From positions 3,932,501 to 3,996,500 of the forward strand of contig JAZHRO010000012.1 in the NCBI GenBank assembly GCA_037157565.1: a stretch of 64,000 nt of DNA, in the 5' to 3' direction. The first letter of the stretch is position 1. The number at the start of each line of letters is the position of its first letter. Below the pieces are notes generated by a model that was given only the letters and a program-made list of their open reading frames with translations, was not told the DNA's origin and ran no database searches. Below, in pieces: positions 10,911-20,853 of the stretch. The translations under genes and the position numbers were made by a program. This stretch comes from Thalassia testudinum. Its lineage: Eukaryota; Streptophyta; Magnoliopsida; Alismatales; Hydrocharitaceae.

Positions 10911-12548
10911 ATGGCTAACATTGGATCTAGACCTAATCAGGATCCAGAAGCGCTGGACCCACGAGCTTATCTGAGAGCTCGGGTCACTGAATCAGCTCAA
11001 CCTTGGGATCAGAACCCAAGGTGGTGAAGACGACTTTTCGCTTTGCTTGTTCCTTCTCTTCGGGTTACCAAAATGGTTAACCTATATCCTAACCCTGGAT
11101 ATTATGACCCATACTAGTCGGTCCCTCAAAGGATCGCATCTTATAACCCAGGATATGGATTTCATACTCCTGCTTCTCACCCATGGAACATGGGTAGACC
11201 TGATTCACCCCCTGGAACCCCTGAAGAGCTACCTGTGCATATGTGACCACATTATAGAATACAGAGAGCTATAGCGAGCGCTAAGGAAAAGGCCGCATCC
11301 TATCTACGCAAAATCCAGGCTATCATTGAGCCAAACCAAAGACAAAGCCGGATTCCGCATCAACAAGCTATGATGGAGCTCCTTCAGGAAACAGCAAAGA
11401 TAACAAGGCGGATTGGACAAAATCGGGAAACTCAAGAACTATTGCTTTTGAGATATCAAGTGGAAAATAGCATTGAAGACCTCGAAGAATTTGAAACAAC
11501 TACGCCGGAAGAACACACAGAAGATTCCTGGGAGCAGATGCCCGAAGATCACTCAGGGGAATAAGAATCTAGCATGGATATGAGACAGGAGCAGGAAGTA
11601 TACCGAATGGGTTCATCTGAAATTGAGGAGGAAAGGACTGATATCACCAGGACTGAGCCGCAATCAGATTATCCTGAATCCTGGGAGACACCTTTTGGGT
11701 TGGATAACCCAATCGAGATAAGGGAAGCGGATCCAATTGAGGATATGGATCTTGAGGCAAACATTACATGCGACACTACTGATCAACTTAAGTCACTTCC
11801 CATTGTAGGTGAACCTGTGCTGAAGCCAACATCTTGTGATCTGCACTCTTCTTCTTTCACCTACATCCCTAATTCGGATGTCAGAGATTTTGAGACGACA
11901 CTTCCTATCCCTAATCCTAACATTCGAAAGCCAGAAGTAGCTATGGATAACTCGAACAAAGAAATAAATATGCTACCTAAGGTAGGAATTACTAAGGAGC
12001 CCAATGCATATGAGGGTGAAGCTTCGAGCAGAATGAGCTGGGGATGCACCTATCATCCTAGTCAATCTAATAGATGGCTCGACCCCGAGCCTGAAGAGTC
12101 AGCCTCTGATGAATCAGAGATGGGTACTAATGAGGATGAAGTAATTTCTGACGAGGATTTCAGTGACCTCCCCACAGATCTTCTACTTTCACAGATACCC
12201 CCATATGACCCAGAGCCTGGAGAGGGCATGATCTTTGATGTCAATTATCATTATGAGGATCCCTATGACTCAGATTCTGGTTCCGAGATACATGTTGATC
12301 TACTCCCTCAGCAACTTCCTGCTGAATTGTGGGACATGATAAATCAGCTGAATCAACATCATGATCCCCCCTTTGATTATCCTCTATTTTCCACCACCAC
12401 TCCACACTTTCTTATAGCTAGACTTTCTGGAGTAGGGGTGCACAATCAGCTAGTCCGCATCTCTGGACCACTGATCTTAGGAGCATATGAGCACATCTTT
12501 CTCTTAATCTTAGTCGGCTCCTATGCAAGAATTGATACATCTGATTGA
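10911..12548 (+). pseudogene. C-family unknown protein, about 546 codons, four in-frame stops (C1 copy)
   Basis: I do not recognise this protein. One frame runs from an ATG at 10911 (MANIGSRPNQDPE...) to a stop at 12548. It is interrupted by stop codons near 11025, 11115, 11244 and at 11562, but no frameshift is evident. The C2 copy (38696-40336) keeps the same frame with stops mostly at other positions, so the ancestor was open. Features: an N-terminal part rich in N, P, G and Y (about residues 54-95, NPGYYDPY ... HPWNMGRPDSPP); a charged, probably helical stretch (about 110-210); and a long acidic, serine-rich, probably disordered part with DESEMGTNEDEVISDEDFSD near residue 405. The last open segment, 11574-12548, has 324 codons. 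No zinc knuckle, DSG/DLG protease or polymerase motif is present. It occupies the place where gag-pol would be. Confidence 0.7.
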
Positions 12549-12778
12549 GTGCTCGCCCAGCTGGAGGCGTTAAACTCAGCACATATAAATACCATTTCAC
12601 CATCATCTATACATAACCATTTTTATACATAGCATATTTTTGTTCTAGCATATTTCCCTTTTGTATATTGCATGTTAACAGGTTGGCCGGTGCTGAATGT
12701 ATAACTTTAGGAGAAATTACAGGTGACTTCTACCCACTCATCCTCTATTAGAGTTATTTTCTTTTATATTCATGCATG

Positions 12779-12810
12779 AGGACATGCAAGAACTTAGGCA
12801 TGGGGGGGTA
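12779..12810 (+). promoter_or_regulatory. Internal PPT-like tract (C1)
   Basis: The sequence GAGGACATGCAAG is followed by ACTTAGGCATGGGGGGGTA (12792-12810). It closely resembles the true PPT at 14561-14574 (TAGGCATGGGGGTC) but lies about 1.77 kb upstream of it. The same pair of motifs is found in C2, A1 and B2. It could prime plus-strand synthesis at a second site, like a central PPT. Confidence 0.7.
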
Positions 12811-14539
12811 GATACAGCAAAAATTGAAAAAAAAAAATTTTTTTGTGCCAACACTTAGGAAAACCTCGGAGCTGCATGTAAAATGTACTTTAGGACCTTA
12901 AATAAAAGAACAACCGACTCCACCTCCAGTGCTCGCATTGGAGCTAGAAATCGTTCGCAATAGCCACTTCCGACTCACCCGCTCACCTGTTGTTCTAAAT
13001 TTAGGGTCAAGCTAATTGTAACCCGATACGGGAAATTCATGAAGTACAAATTATATGAGGTTACATGTTTATAGCATATATAGATATTGCATTCATGAAT
13101 AAGATTATTTTATTAAGAGCATGCATTAGGGATTTTATCCTTTAGTTGATTCCTGTAATCTGAAATCCAGTACAACTTTTCATACACACGTAAAATTTGC
13201 AATGGATTCACGGTGAAGGCTGATAAACGTCTTCAGTTTGTCGAGAAGAAGCAGTGCTTCTTTTCCTGAACCCTTGGACAATGTTTTGGGAGTTAGGCAG
13301 ATTTTCCTCCAAGAATCCGCCAAATAGTGTGAGATGAGAGTAGAGTGTACTAGTGCTCTAAGATTAGTGCAAGGAATCTGGAATCCTAGATAATTAGGTG
13401 ATGATGCTCTGAGATGAGACATAGTTTTCATTCTCGATTCCTGCGTATGCATTTTGTGTGAAATTGTGAGAGCCATTGAATAAGGCAAATACGCGGAGAG
13501 TGAGTTTTCATAAAACTAGGGCTAAGGTGGATGGTTATGACCATTCTTCACGGAATCCTCGACCGAAGGAGGGTATCAATGTCAAGGTCAGAAATACACC
13601 GTCCTACCCGTCTCTCCCGATGCCGTGAGTAGGCACTTCCACCAAATAAGCCACCCAATGTCTCTTGAGTACCACCAATCCCCAATAATGCCTCCTTAAT
13701 AAAGTTCATGGATGTATGCCAGTTGTGTTATGCTAAAAAAAAAAAAAATTAAAAAAAAATGTGAAAAAGAAAAATAAAAAGAATGATGAAAAGAAAGAAA
13801 AACAGAAAAAAAAATAGAAAAAGAAGAAAAAAGAAGAAAAGATTGAATATTTAGTGTTTATCAAGGCAATACCACCAAATAAAATTGAGCTCCACCAAAT
13901 ATGGCCTTAACCTATTTTTCTTGTGTTTCTAACCGCCCGAATACTGGCTGAGGAATTCCGACTTAGTGTTAGGGTTATGAGAACTCAATTAAAGTGTTAA
14001 TGCCAAGTGTGACCACCAAATACGGATTATATGTGTGAATTTGGTGAGATTGTGAGCTCTAAGAAAAAGAAAGAAAAGAAAAAGAAAAAGAGAGAATGAA
14101 TACAAAGGAACCAAAAGAGAGCATAGTTTTTCTCGTCTTGCTCTGAGTGGAGTTACTTAATAATTTCGGAATCTAGATTCTATAGTACTAATCTCTATGT
14201 AGCACCAGTCGAGAGTGAGCCACCAAATATATAATATTTTCACTTTAAGATCCTCTACCTAAGCTTAAAGCCGGGTGGAATTCATAGAATATCTTGAATA
14301 CCCCGAGGGAAGAAGTCCGCCTATCCCGCTAGAATTTTTATTAGGGGTCAAGTACAGGCTTTAGAGGTGTATTAGTTTTCACTCGAATCCATTGCAAAAG
14401 CTACATAGCTGCACCTTCACGATTGTCTGGATTTCTAGAGCATAGGATGAAAATAAAAAGGAGAAAAATCTCAACGCAAACACTTGATAAAATAACCAGT
14501 CCCTTACGGACACTTGCTGTAAATAATTTAGTCTTGCAT
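12811..14539 (+). other. C1 3' noncoding interval between the two PPT-like tracts
   Basis: No coding frame is credible here. The interval holds A-rich tracts (about 13735-13850 and 14060-14100) and a dispersed decamer CCACCAAATA at 13639, 13872, 13892, 14013 and 14220, with related forms near 13308 and 13671. The C2 counterpart keeps the decamers. Their function is unknown. Confidence 0.6.
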
Positions 14540-14574
14540 TTGCTAGGGACTAGCAAGATTTAGGCATGGGGGTC
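14540..14574 (+). promoter_or_regulatory. Pre-PPT hairpin and polypurine tract of C1
   Basis: A 7-bp perfect stem with 3-nt loop, TTGCTAG GGA CTAGCAA (14540-14556), is followed by TAGGCATGGGGGTC directly against the 3' LTR (14575). The PPT defines where plus-strand DNA synthesis starts. The hairpin recurs in B3 and A1 and, less perfectly, in B2 and C2. Confidence 0.85.
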
Positions 14575-16480
14575 TGATTGCGCAGTAATCATAGGTCTTA
14601 ATTGACCTAAATTAAGCTAAGACTTAAAATAAGTTAGGGTTATTCATGCATGCATACGCATTATCTGTATCTTTACTGCTCTTCTTTAGCTATGCATAAA
14701 ATAATGTTATAATGTGCTGATTAAGTGTATTATGTCGATTGTAGGCAATAAGCAGATCTGGAGCTGGATCTAGAGAAGGATCTGAAGTTGGATCTGAAAT
14801 AACGGGAGTTGTGGCAGAGCTGGAGCAGAAGGCCTAGTTTAGATGTAGGAATAATAATGTAAGGGGGTTAAAGGTTTTCTATTCTATTAAGTAGAAATAA
14901 AGCAGTAAAATGTGAAGAGCTTAGGTCAATCCTAGCCCTAGGATAGCCTAGAGACTTCCCCAAGCCTTAGCCACCCTTAGATTAGGTCACAACACCATAG
15001 GAAGCCCTAAAACCCTAGTTCCAACCCTTCTCTGGACGTCCAGATAAGTTTTAAGACGTCCAGGACCCTTAGCCAACTCCCGCACACTTCAAACCCACTT
15101 CTGTAGTGTTATTGGACGTCCAGACACTTTGTCAGACGTCCAATTTCTGCAGAATACCCAAACCAGAACCCGAAATCCTTCCTGACTCTGATTAGACATC
15201 CAGACAACAAGTCTGGACTTCTGATTTTTGAGTATAAGATGTCTTATTCTATAATTAGACGTCTGATACTGCTCTCCAATTCCTATTTTGAGATTTAAGC
15301 CTTGATCTTGGATCTCTAGGTCCCAAAACCCAATTCCAACCCCATAGGAACCTAAATTAAGGTGTCCTAACCCTAGTACATCACCTCTAGACCTCCCTAA
15401 GGACCTAATTAGGTCCTCACTAAACCTAATTGACTTGGATCTTAGTCAATTCCATCAACCTATTCAATTGGACTCATTGAGTCCAATTGAGCCCTGATCT
15501 CAGCACACACTGTCCAATTGGACTCAGTGAGAGTCCAATTGACCTAGACCTGACTTAATTGAGTTTTTTTACTCTCAATTAAGTTTCCACACACCCAATT
15601 AAACTTGTATTAAGTTTAATTGCACTTTACCTTAGTGAATTAGGGTTTATAACCCTAATTTGAGACCTACCTTGACCTAAACCCACTAGAACCCAACCTA
15701 ATCAACCTAGCCACCTAAGTTTCGACCCACACACACCCACACACCCACACACACCATCCACACGAAAATATCTAGCTAGAGTTCTCTAGAACTCTCTACC
15801 ATGTGTGGTTGCCTTGGTTGCCAAAAATAGCAACCAAGAGCCATTCAATTTTTAGATCCACATTTGGTGGATCTAAAAACCACCATCCACCCTCTCTCTC
15901 TCACTCTCCCACGAGCTCCCACCATAGGCCTCTCTATAGAATTCCATAATTCTCTAGAGAGCTTCCCTTAGGTCTATAAAAAGACCCCTTGGGTGGCCAT
16001 TGGCACCCATTCACTCCCTTGGCAATTGCTCTCCATTGGTGCCATTCACGCCACCTCCACTTAGCCATTCACTCCACCTCCACTTAGATAGTTACTCCAC
16101 CTCCACGAGCTCACTACCACCACCATGGAGGACACCATGCCAGGATGCTGGATCAACCCTACCTCTCTCAAAGGGTCGACCTAAGCTACATTGGCCACCC
16201 ATCATTCTCTTCTCGACCACTCCAAGGCCATCGGGGACCACCCCTGAATGCCCTCTTTTCTTCTAGCTCTAAATCATGCTCTTCATAATTTTTATTGCTT
16301 TTATTTACTGCTTAGTAGAGTAGTCTTAACTTCTCCCCCAATGATGCATGCGAAATCCCCCCCATGCTTCTTGTATGCAGTCATTTTCTGGTAGCTAGAT
16401 TTCCATTTCAAGCATTTATGTATAGGCTTTCATCTATAGTTCTGTTGCAAACAACTCTCTCATTGAATGAATAAAAAATG

Positions 16481-16514
<34 letters not shown>

Positions 16515-16846
16515 ATCTCCATGTTGTGAAATCACAATGAGCTTATTGGTTGCTATCATATTTGCGTGATTCAAGTTGCCTGTCTTAATTGTCTATCCAT
16601 TCTGCAACTAAGCATGTCGTAGTTAAATACGTAATAATCACGAACCGATATGCGTCTTTAAATAAAGTAGAGCAGCTTGGAAAAAAATAAAAGATCGATT
16701 TTAAAAGGAAAAGCAACACCTCCCAGAGACGAACGATCGAGACTCAAGTCTCGTTATCTTTAGAAAGCAATTTTTGACGAACATTTTTGCGCGACTATAC
16801 TACAATTTTCGACGACTTTCAAATGCGCGAAAACGGCTCTCTGTCA
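14575..16846 (+). repeat. C1 3' LTR
   Basis: 2272 bp, TGATTGCGCAG ... CTCTCTGTCA, followed by the TSD ATATG. It repeats the 5' LTR including the palindrome series and TATA box (about 15976). A (TA)n run at about 16482-16511 is longer than in the 5' LTR and explains most of the length difference. The 88-codon frame at 16000-16266 is inside the LTR and is not considered real. Confidence 0.93.
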
Positions 16847-17822
16847 ATATGTAAATGAGCACAATTAATTACTCAAAATCTAATATGCAATGTATAACAT
16901 GAGTATGAGGAACCAAAAAGGAATCTTAGACAAAATAAAGGTGATTTGGATCATCAATTATTAGCCTAACTTATATAGCTTTTACTCAAATCGAATCAAA
17001 ATGAAGGAACTGATAATCAGACGTCTGATTTTCCAATCAGATATCTTGAAAGATGTTTCTACAGTGCTCCTCTGTTCCTTTTCTTCTGTTTCCTTGCCTT
17101 CTCATTATCTTCTTCTTCTTCTTTCTTCTTTCTTTCTACAGTCCTCTTCTTTATTCTTCTTCTTTCTCTACTTCTTTTGCTTCTCCTCTTCTTCTTTCTT
17201 CCTTTCATGCATAGAGATAACTTCTCAAATTCGACTAAGTGTTGGGAAGGGTCTATGGCAAAACCCAACCCTTCCTCGTGCTCTCTCTCCTTCTCTCTAT
17301 GGGATTCTACCTCCTTTACGCCTTCACAAGGCCATGCACAGTACTGGGTATTCGGGTAAAGGTATGAGCGCACCCAGGACCAAGCCTGCCCGCAGTGGGT
17401 AGCAATCGAGGTGTGCGAGCTTAGGCGGGTAATCGGATTAGGCCAGGCCAGTGTGGAGAATTTCAGGGGCAAGGGGTGTGAGGGTGCAGGGGACCTCACC
17501 CCCCTGTGTGACTTGAGGCAAAGAGCCTTAAATAGAAATTCAATTTATCCAACTACGATTGCTTGGTGGCTTCCGAGGTGGGACTAAAGTTCCAGCACTT
17601 CTCACGCAATGGGTGAGGGTGATGCCTTGTCAATTGGATGAGCTACTGAGTGGAGAGTCTCCTATTGAAGCCTTAGATCGCAACCTAGAGAGGTTCCACA
17701 TGACCTGGGCATGGTACTTGAGACGTGCAGCAGCTGGAGAGCACTGCAAGCAAGCTTGAAGCTTGTCTGCTAATGGCAGGCTTGACTTTGTACCTAAAAC
17801 TCAAGAAAATGGCCTCAAGGCC
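16847..17822 (-). repeat. B1 5' LTR, fragment 2
   Basis: The first five bases (ATATG) are the right TSD copy of C1. The rest continues the B1 LTR from 6979 and matches the B-family LTR, including the pair of short inverted GACGTC-type motifs (17019-17045) and a pyrimidine tract at about 17080-17220. It is cut at 17822 by A1. The open frames at 17001-17402 and 17059-17499 (133 and 146 codons) are low-complexity LTR frames. Confidence 0.8.
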
Positions 17823-19492
17823 TGTTGAACGATGCGAACCTATGCTAACGTGTTTGGTTTTGGAAAAACCTGTCGTTGTAGTTCGAAAGCGAAGAATTCG
17901 TGTTCAACAAATAAAATTTATACCGAAAAGAATTCCAGGTTGAACACAGGGAGGCTACGTTGATCTATATTCGCAATTATATTTTTTTTTGGATTTTTGA
18001 TAAACAAGGCGAAATAATTACAATGGAGCTATCAAACTAAAATAGAGAGAGAGAGAGAAAGAGAACATGCATTCAATATTTCAATTGTTTATACAAGCAA
18101 ACGAAATGAAAGTTACACTAGAAAGCGGGAAATCAATTACACTATAAAGCAGGAAAATTCTACACTAAAAAAGCTGTAAATAAGAATGGGAAAGGGAAGT
18201 TATCCTCCTCGACGAATGCTTGGAGGACGAGCCGGACAACACAATGTCTGGACGAAGGAGAACGGAGCAGGACGAGGGGGAACGAAGCAGCAGAGTGGGA
18301 ACGGAGCAGTACGCCGTCGTCGTCGCGGGATCCACTTCCGAAAGGGGATGAAAATTTAGACTTTATCTCGCGAGGAGCATCCCAGGTGTGGGACAAGCTT
18401 CTCTTGAGCTTTGGAGAGGTAGAGAGGAGAAGGAAGGGATGAGAATTTCATATGGAGGGGGTCTCCTTTTATAGTTGCAAGGAGTGGGGGCAAAATGGAC
18501 ATTACAACTTCAAAACAATAAATGAGGGGTCTTTAGTGACGGATGAAACCGTCGCTAAAGCCCCCAACGTGCGCGTCGCTTCCGCGCCCACGCGCACCCG
18601 CCCAGCCGCCCGTGCGTAACGCCTACGCACTTCGTCGAATCTTAGCCGTCCGATCGTGAGATCGGACGGCTTAAGATGCGTCTCTGCCCGCCCATTGTGC
18701 ACCCGCCTGGCGCGTGCGATCGCACGTTCACGCGAGCGTCCAATCGCGCATCGGCGCTATCGGGCGCACGCGGCCGTTGGATCGCAATCGTGCGGTCGAT
18801 TGGAGCACGCCCGCTCGCCTCAGAAATCGCTTGGCGAGGCTCGAACGCGCGTCAGCACCTCGCGATAAGGCGCTAGACCGCTGTGCTGCCTCGCCCAAAT
18901 GGTTGCGTGGATGCTTTTTGCGAGCTACGTCCACAGCCGTTGGATTGAGATCCAACGGCGGAGAGGGGATGGGTGCGCGGTCTTCACAAGATGCAAGCGG
19001 CCGTTTGGGTGGCTGAGATGGCACCACGTGGCGCCATCTTGGCCGTCCATCTTCTGGAAGTTGTAGATGGTGCCACAGATGTCGGATTGACTCGATTTTT
19101 GTGTCGTTGGGCTGCGATCGTCAATTTGAATTCATCCGTGTGGTCGGATTTGTCATCTGAAGTGCGGATTTACACCATCCTGGCCCTTGATCTTCTAGGG
19201 TTCCCGGGTCACTATCTGATGCTACGGATACCTGATTAGGGCGATCTTGGAGTCGTTGAACTCCAATCGTCGCCCTTATCACATCTATACGGTTGAATCT
19301 TTGATCCGAGGCCCCGATAAAATGTTTGCCCTGTCCAAGCACATAAAAGGAGACAATTAACCTCCATTTTATTCAAACTACTCTAAATGCAAGATGATGC
19401 ATGTTATGCAATATTTATATCATGAAATGCAATCCTATGCTTAAGAACATGCATAAATAAACATTTTAATTAGTGTAAATGTGTTTACATCA
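17823..19492 (-). repeat. A1 3' LTR
   Basis: 1670 bp; plus-strand start TGTTGAACG, end GTTTACATCA. On the minus strand a TATA box (TATAAAA, 18467-18473) lies in CTATAAAAGG. The GC-rich part (about 18540-19000) produces several long overlapping chance frames on both strands. It matches the 5' LTR closely; many of the differences are CG to TG or CA. Confidence 0.93.
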
Positions 19493-19525
19493 TACCCCCA
19501 TGCCTATCTTTTGCTAGTCCCTAGC
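19493..19525 (-). promoter_or_regulatory. A1 polypurine tract and pre-PPT hairpin
   Basis: On the minus strand the sequence reads GCTAG GGA CTAGC (19513-19525), a short spacer, then TAGGCATGGGGGTA ending at the LTR. The layout and almost the sequence are those of the C1 PPT region. Confidence 0.85.
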
Positions 19526-20853
19526 GAAATCTATATGCTATTTATAAAAGAATTAGGTTAGATTATTTGGACCTGAGTTATTTTCAATTATTAAGAAATT
19601 GTCTACTTAGGAACTGAACTTTCAAAGACACAACAGTGCCCAGGTATCAGCCAAAATGCAGACCGCCTCAAGCCTCTCCTTATTCAAAGAAAAATTTCTT
19701 TTTCTCTTTTTACTCTTTTCTAATTTTTTTGGATTTTCAAATTTTAGGGTTTAAGAGTGGCTTTCTACGGCCATTCAACTCACCCAAGATTTGATGAGAA
19801 CCCTAAGTTTTAAGCATCTTATTGTGATTGTGATAGACTCGTTGACCGACAGTTAGAATGGACTTCGGATTTCTACGCCTCTAGGTGACCTAACCAGAAT
19901 TCTGCCTAAAGGTGTATCTTACAACCTGTAGCTTTCTCCCTACTTTTATTTTTTTATGGGGTCAACACAAGGGTGAATCCAGTGTATATCTCCCCGATTT
20001 ATTCTACTTCTCCGCTTCTTCCTAAGTGTTTTGGGAATTTTTAGTGCATTTTCTGAGCTGGGTTCTGGACAACCGGTCGATGAGCTGTTACCACCGACAA
20101 CTTGCCAGCCATACTCGTGCGGCGAAGTGTGGCTTATTTCTTTTTGTTCTTTTCTCCTTTTCTTTTTTTTTTTTTTAAGTAGGTGGCTTCCCTGGTCTAA
20201 GATTTACCTAAAGGCAGCAAAAAGAGAAAGGTTCAGTGACTGGGCTCTGGACAACCTACCTATGGGCTGTTACCCACGATAACTTACCAGCCATATCACC
20301 TTAGAAGGTTCATTAGCTACCTAATTTTCGTTAGAATCGCCGAACAACGAGTCAGTGCAAAGAAAGTGTGTAGATGCTTAAAACTCAAAATTCCCTCAAA
20401 TCAGAGGGCGGGTTGACAAGTCGTGTACTTATCACCCAAACTTATTTATTCCAATTATAATAGAATTAAGATGGCGAGAACTCAAAGACAAATCCACATT
20501 TTAGTAGATACACAGGCTAATTAAGTCCAAAGACCTGAGGGGTCTTTGTGTTCAGATCCTAATGTAAAATTTCTTAGGATTGAAAAGTCCTAATATCCAA
20601 CTAATCCTTCCTATTTTTTTTTTTTTTAAAAAGAGAGCAATTTATATGGATTTCACAAAGTTGACCAAATAATTCAAGAATGAATCCACCCCCCCATGCC
20701 TAGTTGATGCAATGTCCTCATTGAAAAAGAGACATGAAAGAAAGGGTAGAATATGAAAGATGTCACCTTGATATGAAGCTCGTATCAGCCTTGTGTTATA
20801 TGTACAACTGCTGAGTTTAATGCCATCAGCTAGGCAAAGTCCAGCCAAAGAAG
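19526..20853 (-). other. A1 3' noncoding region with internal PPT-like tract and a repeated 57-bp unit
   Basis: No credible gene is seen. At 20686-20719 the minus strand has GAGGACATTGC followed by AACTAGGCATGGGGGGGTGG, matching the internal tracts of B2, C1 and C2; it lies 1.2 kb upstream of the true PPT. Two copies of a unit of about 57 bp (20057-20113 and 20238-20295; both contain CTCTGGACAACC or TTCTGGACAACC and end CCAGCCATA) are about 180 bp apart. In Athila elements an envelope-like frame is sometimes found at this place; none is visible. Confidence 0.65.

Larger units (their letters stand above)
6980..16846 (+). mobile_element. C1: complete C-family non-autonomous LTR element
   Basis: The element is 9867 bp between perfect ATATG duplications (6975-6979, 16847-16851). 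Order: 5' LTR, tRNA-Asp-like PBS, long AT-rich leader, block shared with family A, unknown frame of about 546 codons, internal PPT-like tract, repeat-rich noncoding region, hairpin, PPT, 3' LTR. No gag, protease, RT, RNase H or integrase motif is seen in any frame. It fits the class of large retrotransposon derivatives and would need proteins from an element such as A1. Confidence 0.93.

Noticed and set aside
13735..13850. A-rich tract as a poly(A) tail of a LINE or SINE
   Set aside because: It lies at the same place in C2 (51518-51590), so it belongs to the C element; no flanking duplication was seen.
17059..17499. 146-codon K/R/E-rich frame on the minus strand
   Set aside because: It is a product of the purine/pyrimidine tract of the B LTR; similar low-complexity frames arise in each copy, for example 48843-48490.
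18500..19030. Overlapping frames of 66-100 codons on both strands in the A1 LTRs
   Set aside because: They reflect high GC content and are present twice only because the LTRs are duplicates.
19526..20853. Envelope-like gene after pol in A1
   Set aside because: Some Athila elements have one, but no frame above about 80 codons and no signal peptide or membrane segment with context is present here.
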